A stretch of DNA of 64,000 nucleotides from Aquimarina sediminis (GTDB lineage: Bacteria; Bacteroidota; Bacteroidia; Flavobacteriales; Flavobacteriaceae), in the NCBI RefSeq assembly GCF_002895435.1, contig NZ_POYJ01000003.1:433645-497644 (forward strand), written 5' to 3'. The position numbers and the translations under genes are program-made. The notes under the pieces were generated by a model that saw only the letters and a program-made list of their open reading frames with translations, was not told where the DNA came from and did not search any database. Position 1 is the stretch's first letter; each line of letters opens with the position of its first letter. Shown in pieces: positions 20,116-28,107 of this stretch.

Positions 20116-20628
20116 TTATTCGGCAAAAGTACCAGAAAATTGTAATCTTTGGTCTTTAATAGGAACCAATGATGATAGCTCATAAATGTTTTTATAACCA
20201 TACCCATAAAGATTTATAAATGTAGGGATGTTTAAAGCTAGTGGAGCCATTTTGGATGCAAAATGAATTGTATCTCCATCAATATTATTGTTACAATAAA
20301 TTAATATACGAGTTTCTTTTGAAGCAATCTTTTTTGCTAATTTCCCTTTTGTAAAATCAGAAAAATTGATGTGAGTAGCTCCTTTAAGATGTTTTTGATT
20401 GAATGCAGACTCAGAGCGAGTATCTAACAAAATTGTATTTTCATCTGCCATATATTCTAAGAATAGTTCTAAAGAAATTAATCTGTTTTCTCTGTATTCC
20501 ATAATCTCCTCTGACATTTCTACAAATGAATTATAATCAACTTTTGATTTTGATAATTTCTTTGTTGCCTGTGCTTGCATGGATATAGGAATAAGAATTA
20601 GTACAATTATTTTAGTAATACTTTTCAT
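20116..20628 (-). CDS. Secreted rhodanese-like domain protein
   Basis: The frame is open up to 20709, but the ATG at 20628 yields a clear signal peptide (MKSITKIIVLILIPISMQAQA), so that start is chosen (170 residues). A single rhodanese domain spans about residues 50-160: TILLDTRSESAFNQKHLKGATHINF and an active-site-like cysteine in ILIYCNNNIDGD. Rhodanese domains bind persulfides or act in sulfur or phosphate chemistry; the periplasmic substrate is unknown. The gene starts 31 bases after the upstream VWA lipoprotein gene ends, so they are probably co-transcribed. Confidence 0.85.
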   Translation of the reverse strand: MKSITKIIVLILIPISMQAQATKKLSKSKVDYNSFVEMSEEIMEYRENRLISLELFLEYMADENTILLDTRSESAFNQKHLKGATHINFSDFTKGKLAKKIASKETRILIYCNNNIDGDTIHFASKMAPLALNIPTFINLYGYGYKNIYELSSLVPIKDQRLQFSGTFAE

Positions 20629-20659
20629 TTTATTATCGTTTTTTAAAGTATGCTTTAAT

Positions 20660-21832
20660 CTAATCTTCCCAGGTAAAAGATTTTTTACTTCCTTGTTTTT
20701 TGATAGCATTTAATAATGCAGTTTCAAGGCTGGTTTCATCTTTTTTTCTATTATTTTTAATATATGACACACGCTTTTTGTTTAATTCTTTGATTTTTTG
20801 TTGTATTTCTTTTCTTTCCGAGCTTTTCTTTGCGATGTATTGTTTTATCTCTGTTTTAGACTTTCCTTTGAGTTCTTGTGGTAGTTCTTCTTTGGTTACT
20901 TCTTCTATTTCAAAACTTTCGTCTGCTGCTGCATCGATCAAATCCCAACTTTTGTTTTTGTAAAACCCTGAACTTTTACTTACAGTTCTACTTACGGCAT
21001 TTGCCGAACTATAGGATTTGGCATTTTTATCTTGTATTCTTTGTTCTGCTATTTTTTGAGCACCGAGTCTTCCATAGTGTATGTATGTACCATTTAGTTT
21101 GTGATTAAGTTCAAGGATAATGTCATCATATGGAGTGGCGATATGTATTGTTTCTCGGTTATGGTCAATAGCACTATATTCTCCGTTTGTAATATCCGCT
21201 CCATCTTTCCACATGGTTTGAATGCCCTGTCTGTAGTTACCACAAAAAATAGTATTGATAGTAATGTCTTTTTCTGAGGCATCCGTAGCTGCATCTTTAT
21301 AGTCAACAGGACCCTGAGTAAAAGGTTCATTACCTGCAATAAAGATTAGTTTTAAATGATCGTTGTTTTTTTTCCATCCCAATTGATTAATTGATGTATT
21401 GATAACTTTACCACAGTATTCGTTGCCTCCGTTGGTAGAAAGTGCAAAAAGCTCTTTTGAGATTTCATCTAAGTCATTAGAGAAAGGTAGTACCTGTCTA
21501 ATAAAACCTTCTTGAGATGGTAAGCCATCGTTACCATATTCATATAAGGCAATCTCTAATTGAATTGTGTTATGACCGCATTTGGCATATGATAGTTCAT
21601 TTACAATTTCCCAAAGTTGTGCTTTGGCTTGCTCTATAAGACCATCCATGCTATTACTGGTGTCTAGTAGTAAGGCTACCTGTATATTTCGTGTGTTAGG
21701 ATCCGTTTTGGTGGTCTCAATTAAGTGATTTTTTTCTGTTTGAAATGCGATTTCGGAGCTAGATTTGTTATTAGCGTTACAAGAAATAGTAACAAGTAAG
21801 CTTAGTGTACTCCATATAAAAAATGTCTTCAT
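20660..21832 (-). CDS. VWA-domain lipoprotein
   Basis: The 390-residue protein begins with a lipoprotein signal (MKTFFIWSTLSLLVTISCNANN, lipobox cysteine at 18). A von Willebrand A domain with a MIDAS motif DTSNSMDG follows at about residues 55-240. The C-terminal part is highly charged and probably coiled (KKSSERKEIQQKIKELNKKR). It would sit on the periplasmic side or cell surface and bind protein through a metal ion. It is paired with the rhodanese gene downstream. Confidence 0.88.
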   Translation of the reverse strand: MKTFFIWSTLSLLVTISCNANNKSSSEIAFQTEKNHLIETTKTDPNTRNIQVALLLDTSNSMDGLIEQAKAQLWEIVNELSYAKCGHNTIQLEIALYEYGNDGLPSQEGFIRQVLPFSNDLDEISKELFALSTNGGNEYCGKVINTSINQLGWKKNNDHLKLIFIAGNEPFTQGPVDYKDAATDASEKDITINTIFCGNYRQGIQTMWKDGADITNGEYSAIDHNRETIHIATPYDDIILELNHKLNGTYIHYGRLGAQKIAEQRIQDKNAKSYSSANAVSRTVSKSSGFYKNKSWDLIDAAADESFEIEEVTKEELPQELKGKSKTEIKQYIAKKSSERKEIQQKIKELNKKRVSYIKNNRKKDETSLETALLNAIKKQGSKKSFTWED

Positions 21833-22051
21833 AATTTCCCTTTTTTAAATTCTGGATAAAACTATTGCTAACTTTATTGAATAAAAATCAGAAATGAGGG
21901 AATGGTTTCTATGAATGAGTGAACGTGAATTATTAATTAGGAAGCCTTCTTTTTTGTTCTAAAAAGCTACAGAATAACAGTGTAATGGATAAGTGTAGAT
22001 TTTATTATCCGAGTTAAATGGATTAAGTTTACCTTGTTTTAATAGTGTAAA

Positions 22052-24259
22052 ATGAAGAAGATAGGTTTAATAATTGTATTTCTCTGGTTTCTCCCCTTTT
22101 TGGTTTTGGGGCAAGAAAATGCGAGGGCAAAAAGACCAGAATCAATGAGTATAAAGGGTTCTGTGAAAGAGAAAAGCACAAGAAAGGCAATTAAAAATGT
22201 TGAGGTTACGATTTTTGGAAAAGGAACGGTAACTACAGATGTTTTTGGAGATTTTAAGATTGAAGCACGTATTGGAGACGAGTTGGTTATTACTCATGAT
22301 AGTTTTAACACTGTGCGATATGTTGTTAAGGATGGTCAGAGAATAGATATTGAAGTGCAAGATAACCCACTCGAATCTCGTTCGAAGAAGGTTTCAAAAC
22401 AAAAACGCGAATCTAAGTATCAAAAAAATCTACAGGCAGCAAGAGGAACTATAAAAAAGGATGCTGCGACTAGCATAGAATATATTACCAATGCGTTAGA
22501 GACTATCCGGGATGATGATCCCTCTGCAGATGATAAAAAAGCTGAGTTGTTTGAAACATTAGCCGATATCTATCGGCATTGGAAGCAACCAGACCTTGCC
22601 GAGAGTAATTATTTGATGAGTCTTAAAAATAGAAACCGTACTGGGGTGAAAGTCAAATTAGGGAGCGCTCAATTAGAAAGTAAGAATTTTCAAGGAGCAT
22701 TAAATACTTTTGAACAATTGCAACGATCTAGGTTGAATACGAATCAAAAAATTAAAGTTTATGAGGGATTAGGAGATAGTTATAAAGGTTTGCAGAATTA
22801 TAGTAATGCAATAAAAAACTATAATAAAGCACTTTCTATAAGCCAAAGAAAAGGGCTGGACGATAAAGTTATTTTGTTAAATTCTAAACTAGCAGATGTA
22901 TTACAGCAAGAAGGAAACATTGAAGTAGCAGAGGAGTATTTAGGAAATTCGGTACAATTAGCACAACAACAGGATAAAAAGACATCGGCACGGCAAAGAA
23001 GTGTAGCTGCTGATTTTTATAATAAAAGTAATAGTTATGATAAAGAGATACAGTTAAGAAAAGAAGCAATTCTGGATATAGAAGAAATCGAAGAAACAGA
23101 TGATGCAGCTCCTGCGGTAGAGGATAATTCATTAACCACACAAGTGCAAAATTATAAAATTGCTAGTGCTTTTGCTGCACAACAAGAATATGATGAGGCG
23201 ATACCTTATTTAGAGGAAAGTATCAAGGAAGCGGAGTCTAAAAATGATCTTATCGTACAAAAAGATGCAACCAGAAAACTAGGTGAAGTATATAGAGAAA
23301 AAGGAGAATTAAAAAAAGCATCAGATGCTTTTGAGGAATATGAAGTGATCATTGATAAACTGTATATTCAAAAAGATCAGGAGATATCGCAAGCCGCTCG
23401 TTTTAGTCGAGAACTAGCACAGAGAGCGAATCGAATTACCACTCTTGAAAAAGACAGAGAATTAAATGAAACCAGATATGAATTGGCATTTGCTTCTCAA
23501 GAGTTGGTGCATCAACAGAGTTTACGACAACAGATTGTTATTTATTTTTTAGTGGGCTTGACAGTGTTGTTACTTTTTGCTGCTTATTTGATGTATCGAA
23601 ACATAAAACAACAGCGATATGCTAATAATCTCTTGGCGCTAAAATCATTGCGCTCTCAAATGAACCCCCATTTTATCTTTAACGCTTTAAATTCGGTAAA
23701 TACGTTTATCGCTACAAGTGATGAGAGAACTGCAAATCGATATTTGACTGATTTTTCATTGTTAATGAGAGCTGTTTTAGAAAATAGCGAAGAGGATTTT
23801 ATCCCTCTAGAAAAAGAGATAGAACTTTTAAAACTATATACACAGTTAGAACATTTTAGATTTCAGGATAAATTTGAATATACTATTGAGGTTGATCCAG
23901 AAATTGATGTTAACGAATTTGTGATTCCGCCAATGTTATTACAACCTTATGTAGAAAATGCAGTATGGCATGGACTACGTTATAAAACAGAAAAAGGAAT
24001 ATTGTCAATATGCTTTCAAAAAGTAACTTTGGATAGTATAGAAATCACAATCACTGATAATGGGATAGGTCGTAAAAAATCTAAAGAACTAAAAACCTTA
24101 AATCAAAAAAAGCAAAAGTCCAGAGGGATGGGTAATATCAAAAAAAGAATTGCTATCCTTAATGAAATGTATAAAGATAAGGTTGATGTGCTAATATCTG
24201 ACCTAAAAGATAGTAAAGAAGGAACACAAGTAAAACTAATACTTAAGAAAGATAAATAA
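22052..24259 (+). CDS. LytS-type sensor histidine kinase with carboxypeptidase-like and TPR domains
   Basis: The 735-residue protein has, in order: a signal peptide (to about residue 21), a CarboxypepD_reg-like beta domain (about 33-108), tetratricopeptide repeats (about 150-440), a membrane helix (about 493-516) and a His_kinase domain. The phospho-acceptor is H540 in MNPHFIFNALNS, and the ATP-binding region has N and G boxes (YVENAVWHGL, DNGIGR). The sensor half is periplasmic. The response regulator gene follows with no spacer (TAA then ATG). The fused CarboxypepD_reg domain at the N-terminus is uncommon for this TPR-kinase family. Confidence 0.93.
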   Translation: MKKIGLIIVFLWFLPFLVLGQENARAKRPESMSIKGSVKEKSTRKAIKNVEVTIFGKGTVTTDVFGDFKIEARIGDELVITHDSFNTVRYVVKDGQRIDIEVQDNPLESRSKKVSKQKRESKYQKNLQAARGTIKKDAATSIEYITNALETIRDDDPSADDKKAELFETLADIYRHWKQPDLAESNYLMSLKNRNRTGVKVKLGSAQLESKNFQGALNTFEQLQRSRLNTNQKIKVYEGLGDSYKGLQNYSNAIKNYNKALSISQRKGLDDKVILLNSKLADVLQQEGNIEVAEEYLGNSVQLAQQQDKKTSARQRSVAADFYNKSNSYDKEIQLRKEAILDIEEIEETDDAAPAVEDNSLTTQVQNYKIASAFAAQQEYDEAIPYLEESIKEAESKNDLIVQKDATRKLGEVYREKGELKKASDAFEEYEVIIDKLYIQKDQEISQAARFSRELAQRANRITTLEKDRELNETRYELAFASQELVHQQSLRQQIVIYFLVGLTVLLLFAAYLMYRNIKQQRYANNLLALKSLRSQMNPHFIFNALNSVNTFIATSDERTANRYLTDFSLLMRAVLENSEEDFIPLEKEIELLKLYTQLEHFRFQDKFEYTIEVDPEIDVNEFVIPPMLLQPYVENAVWHGLRYKTEKGILSICFQKVTLDSIEITITDNGIGRKKSKELKTLNQKKQKSRGMGNIKKRIAILNEMYKDKVDVLISDLKDSKEGTQVKLILKKDK

Positions 24260-24991
24260 ATGAACTTAACAGCTATTATTGTTGATGATGAAGCAAACAG
24301 TAGATTGATCCTAAGAAATTATTTGGAAAAGTATTGTCCATCGGTTACCATTCTAGGTGAAGCGGCGAGCGTACAGGAAACATTGACGTTATTAGAATCT
24401 AAAACCCCGGATATGTTGTTTCTGGATGTAGAAATGCCATATGGTAATGCTTTCGATTTACTGGAGCAAGTACCCAATCGCACTTTTGAAATAGTATTCG
24501 TAACGGCCTATGATCATTATGCTGTTGATGCTCTTAATGCGCAAGCGACTTATTATTTGTTAAAACCTATTGCAATAGATAATCTGATTAAAGCTGTTAA
24601 TCATGTAAGTCATATCAGACAACGTGAAGCGGCGCTTTTGGATACTGTATTGGTGCCTAAAGTAACCAGTGCCGAAGGCAAAATTACTATCCCACAGCAA
24701 GATGGTTTTGAAGTACTGCAGATTACTGATATTTTGTATTGTGAAGCGGATGATAATTATACTAAGATCTATTTAGACAAAGGGCAAAAACTGGTAAGTA
24801 AGACGCTTAAGTATTTTGAGGAATCTTTACACCCGCATGGGTTTGTAAGGACACATAAAAGCTTTTTGGTTAATGTGAGTAAAATAACGCGATATAGAAA
24901 AGGAAAAGGAGGAAGTATTGTGCTTTCTTCTGGTAAAGAATTGGCAGTGTCCTCTTCTAAGAAAGGGACATTGTTGGATTATTTTAAGTAG
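24260..24991 (+). CDS. LytTR response regulator
   Basis: The 243-residue protein has a receiver domain (residues 1-120) with acidic pocket DD (9-10), phospho-acceptor D56 in FLDVEMP and the conserved lysine in LLKPI. A LytTR DNA-binding domain (about 140-240; ILYCEADDNYTKIYL, FVRTHKSFLVNVSKI) follows. It starts directly after the stop codon of the histidine kinase, so the two form a coupled two-component system. The target genes are not evident. Confidence 0.95.
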   Translation: MNLTAIIVDDEANSRLILRNYLEKYCPSVTILGEAASVQETLTLLESKTPDMLFLDVEMPYGNAFDLLEQVPNRTFEIVFVTAYDHYAVDALNAQATYYLLKPIAIDNLIKAVNHVSHIRQREAALLDTVLVPKVTSAEGKITIPQQDGFEVLQITDILYCEADDNYTKIYLDKGQKLVSKTLKYFEESLHPHGFVRTHKSFLVNVSKITRYRKGKGGSIVLSSGKELAVSSSKKGTLLDYFK

Positions 24992-25085
24992 CGTGTTGTT
25001 TTGTATAATGAGTTGAACCTTTTTGCTTATCTTTTTGGGTATTACCAAGTGGTTTTTTGTAAGACTAAATAATATTACCCTTATT

Positions 25086-25616
25086 TTATTCATTTGTTAA
25101 AGTGAAGCACTGCAGAGCGAATTTATCTTTATCGTTTTCTGAAATTTGAATTCTTTGTGATCGTAATTGTAACGTAGTGTCATTTTTTTTTAAAATGTAA
25201 TATGTTTTGCCGGGTAAAAGAGAAATTACCAGTTCATTCCTTTTTTGGGTATATCTTCCTCTTGTTTCTTGTTTTGGAGTTTCTCCTGCTAAAGCTTTTT
25301 TGCCCTCGTCGAGTATAAGATCAAGTTGATGTTGTTGTCTTGAAACTATAATTGCATTTTTATTTGTAAATATCCATTCGGTAGGTACAAATGGGTATTG
25401 GGTATTTTCTTTAATACCTTTATTAGTGTTTATGATAGAATCAAGTCTCCATTTTCCTACTATAGAAAACTGCGAGTCGTTTTGCGTTTTGGTACGTCTT
25501 GAAATTTTTTTGGGATCATCAAAGATCATTACTTCTGATTGTTCAGATTGTTTTTTTTCATGTGAACAACTGTTTAAAACTATTAGTAAAGAGGTAAAAT
25601 AGAGTGTCCGTTTCAT
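25086..25616 (-). CDS. Lipoprotein with lipocalin-like domain
   Basis: The 176-residue protein has a short lipoprotein signal (MKRTLYFTSLLIVLNSCSHEK; lipobox cysteine at residue 17). The domain begins IVGKWRLDSIINT, the way lipocalin-like (DUF4923/DUF5004-type) envelope proteins begin, and continues with alternating strands. Function unknown. It converges on the LytTR regulator gene with a 94-base gap. Confidence 0.75.
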   Translation of the reverse strand: MKRTLYFTSLLIVLNSCSHEKKQSEQSEVMIFDDPKKISRRTKTQNDSQFSIVGKWRLDSIINTNKGIKENTQYPFVPTEWIFTNKNAIIVSRQQHQLDLILDEGKKALAGETPKQETRGRYTQKRNELVISLLPGKTYYILKKNDTTLQLRSQRIQISENDKDKFALQCFTLTNE

Positions 25617-25796
25617 TATTAATATGTGGTTTCTTATTCAAGAATGAAGAAATAGAGTTGTTGATGTATTCAGAAGTAAAGTTATTACATTTTCTTAAGG
25701 TTTTTAGAATTAGTTTGGTATAATGTGATGTTTAGTAGGTGAATAAACCACCTTAAAAAAGCTAGGGATGTTTTGCTTTGTTATAAACGAAACTCA

Positions 25797-26585
25797 TTAA
25801 AAGGATAAGGTGTTTACAGTATGTTTAACTGCGTGATTGTGTAAAATGTCTTTAAGAACACTTGCATTGCCATTGGTGTATAGTTTATGAACTCCTAAGG
25901 TTATCGTGTCGGATTGTAACAGATCATTTGTAGTTAATATATTTTTGGTTTGTTTCGCGACAGCTTCTCCAGAATCAATGATGGTTATTTTATCCGGGAG
26001 CATTTTTTTCAATATAGGAATTAGATAAGGGTAGTGGGTACAGCCTAAAACAAGATAGTCAATATTTTTTTGAATCATTGGTGTGACGTATGAGTGAAGC
26101 AATTGGTACATCTCTTTAGAGTTTATTTTGCCGTCTTCAATTAGTTCTACCAGTCCAGAACCAATGACTTCTATGACTTCGATATTTTGTGCATAGAGAT
26201 CAGATGTTTCTGTAAATAATTGACTAGAGAGTGTTCCTTTTGTAGCAAGAACACCAACTTTTTTTGTTTTGGTATGAATAGCTGCGGGTTTTATAGCTGG
26301 CTCTATACCGATGATTGGAATATCATAAGTAGATCTTAGTGTTTTTATAGCATTCGTCGTGGCAGTATTACAGGCAACAACAATGATTTTACAGTTAAGT
26401 TCTAGTAATTTTTCTGTGTTCTTAATGCTTAAAGAGATTATCTCATCTTTGCTTCTTTTTCCATAAGGAGCATATTTACTATCAGCCAGAAAGACTGTGT
26501 TTTCATAGGGTAAGAGGGTGGTGATTTCTTTCCAGATAGAGGTGCCGCCAACACCAGAGTCAAATATGCCAATTGGGTGATTCAT
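25797..26585 (-). CDS. murI: Glutamate racemase
   Basis: The 262-residue enzyme carries the N-terminal IGIFDSGVGGTSI and the two catalytic cysteines, C72 in VVACNTATTNA and C182 in LVLGCTHYPYL. It makes D-glutamate for peptidoglycan in the cytoplasm. It is the last gene of the leftward envelope block (porG-uppS-bamA-ompH-ompH-murI), an order also known from other Bacteroidota. A terminator sits between the ompH genes and murI, so murI may have its own promoter. Confidence 0.96.
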   Translation of the reverse strand: MNHPIGIFDSGVGGTSIWKEITTLLPYENTVFLADSKYAPYGKRSKDEIISLSIKNTEKLLELNCKIIVVACNTATTNAIKTLRSTYDIPIIGIEPAIKPAAIHTKTKKVGVLATKGTLSSQLFTETSDLYAQNIEVIEVIGSGLVELIEDGKINSKEMYQLLHSYVTPMIQKNIDYLVLGCTHYPYLIPILKKMLPDKITIIDSGEAVAKQTKNILTTNDLLQSDTITLGVHKLYTNGNASVLKDILHNHAVKHTVNTLSF

Positions 26586-26622
26586 AAATAGAAAATAGTA
26601 TATCCCAAAAATAAAAAAACAG

Positions 26623-26654
26623 CGAGATAGCTCACTGTTTTTTTGTTTTTTATT
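26623..26654 (-). terminator. Terminator downstream of ompH
   Basis: A 14-bp stem with one mismatch (aaaaaaacagcgag against ctcactgttttttt) and a 4-base loop lies just after the second ompH stop in the leftward direction; poly-T follows on both strands. Confidence 0.75.
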
Positions 26655-26672
26655 GATTAAAAGGTAGAAATA

Positions 26673-27182
26673 TTAGATACCTAAATCTTTTTTTACGTCT
26701 GCCATAAGGTTTTTTCCGTCAGCCATGATCACTCCAGTTCCAGTAGTAGAATCTAAAACATATTGATACCCTTGAGCTCTTGCAACTTTTTGAATTGCTT
26801 GACGAGCTTTTTCATATATAGGCTTCATTAGTTCAATTTCTTTTTTCTGAAGATCTTGTATTGCGTTATTTCTGTAATCGCTGATACTCTTTTCAGTACC
26901 TTGTAATTCTTGCTGTCTTTTCAGATTTTCTTCATCAGTCTTGTTCTGAACTTCAGCTTGGTATTTTTTCATTGTATTCTGCAGCTCTAGCATCATATTT
27001 CTGATCTCTGCGTCATAGGTTTTGTTTAATTTTTCAATTTCACTTTTTGCTGCTTTGAATGCGGGCATTGATTCAACCAACTCTTGTGAAGCGATATGCG
27101 CAACTTTAGATTGGGCATTCATAAAACTTGTGGTTCCTATGATAAGAGTAATAGCTATCAGTAATGTTCTAAATTGTTTCAT
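26673..27182 (-). CDS. OmpH/Skp family periplasmic chaperone (second copy)
   Basis: The 169-residue protein has a signal peptide (MKQFRTLLIAITLIIGTTSFMNAQ). It shows the Skp plan: a short strand (VAHIASQELVESMP), long coiled-coil arms (about 40-125) and a terminal strand (YQYVLDSTTGTGVIM). Skp-type chaperones hold unfolded outer-membrane proteins in the periplasm for delivery to BamA. It is a paralogue of the adjacent larger OmpH and follows bamA on the same strand. Confidence 0.92.
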   Translation of the reverse strand: MKQFRTLLIAITLIIGTTSFMNAQSKVAHIASQELVESMPAFKAAKSEIEKLNKTYDAEIRNMMLELQNTMKKYQAEVQNKTDEENLKRQQELQGTEKSISDYRNNAIQDLQKKEIELMKPIYEKARQAIQKVARAQGYQYVLDSTTGTGVIMADGKNLMADVKKDLGI

Positions 27183-27228
27183 TTGTAAGTAATATTAAAT
27201 ATGTGTTATAAATTTATAGTATTATTTT

Positions 27229-28071
27229 TTAGTTATCTGAACTGGACGACGAATCGTCATTTTTCAAGTTTTCTCTTTGTTTTTTTAGGTCATTAATAGA
27301 ATCTCTTTTTCTTTTTTGTAATTCTAATAATTTAGCTCTTCTTTCTTCGAATTCTTTCTTTTTTGCGGCTCTAATAGAGTCTCTTTGAGCTTTACGCTCT
27401 TCAAGAAGTTTCTCCCGATCTGATAATCTTTTTTGAGTTTCTCTTTCTCTATCAGTAACTTCTCTTTCTTGTTCAACGTTTCTTTTTTCGTTTCTCTCGA
27501 GAGCTTTTTTCTCTTTCTTACTATTTAGTTGCTTTCTTTTAGAAGCTCTATTTATTCTAAGTAATACTTGGTCACTTATGTCAAAACGATCGGCAGAATA
27601 TAGCATTACTAAGTCTGCTGATTTGTCAAATACAAAATCGTATTTTTTGTTTTTAGCAATTTCTTGAACTGCAACAAAAACCTGATCCTGTACTGGCTGT
27701 ACTAGCCTTTTTTTCTGAATAAACAGATCTCCATTAGGACCGAATCGTTTTTGTTGATATTCTAATATTTCTTTTTCTTTAAAAAAAATGTCTTCTTCTC
27801 TTTCTTCAATCAACTCTTTAGTTAGTAAAACTCTCTCATTGTTGAGGTCTTTTCGCATTTCTTCGACATCTTTGAGTTCAGCTTCTATTTCTACTTTCCA
27901 TTTTTGTACTTTGGTTTCGAGCTCAGAAGAAGCTTCATTATATTCTGGAACATTTTCCAGAATATATCCCATATCTATATAGCCAATTCTGATACCTTTC
28001 TGTGCGTGTACTGCATTTGAGAAAAATAGCCAACTGACTGCTGCAACTAGTAAAAGACCCTTTGTTTTCAT
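27229..28071 (-). CDS. OmpH/Skp family periplasmic chaperone (first copy, long charged tail)
   Basis: The frame extends to 28104, but ATG at 28071 gives the signal peptide MKTKGLLLVAAVSWLFFSNAVHAQ, so that start is preferred (280 residues). The Skp-like core (GIRIGYIDMGYILENVPEYNEAS ... YDFVFDKSADLVMLY) covers about residues 25-170. A highly charged tail of about 100 residues follows (repeated RE/EKR/KKE) and ends in a serine-aspartate cluster. The tail is absent from the second OmpH and may form a long coiled coil. It lies 36 bases downstream of bamA. Confidence 0.9.
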   Translation of the reverse strand: MKTKGLLLVAAVSWLFFSNAVHAQKGIRIGYIDMGYILENVPEYNEASSELETKVQKWKVEIEAELKDVEEMRKDLNNERVLLTKELIEEREEDIFFKEKEILEYQQKRFGPNGDLFIQKKRLVQPVQDQVFVAVQEIAKNKKYDFVFDKSADLVMLYSADRFDISDQVLLRINRASKRKQLNSKKEKKALERNEKRNVEQEREVTDRERETQKRLSDREKLLEERKAQRDSIRAAKKKEFEERRAKLLELQKRKRDSINDLKKQRENLKNDDSSSSSDN

Positions 28072-28107
28072 AATTTGTGTATATAGTTGAAATAATCGTG
28101 CCAAAAA

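Noticed and set aside
20700..21108. Rightward frames antisense to the VWA gene
   Set aside because: They lie wholly inside a gene with a clear lipoprotein signal and MIDAS motif on the other strand.
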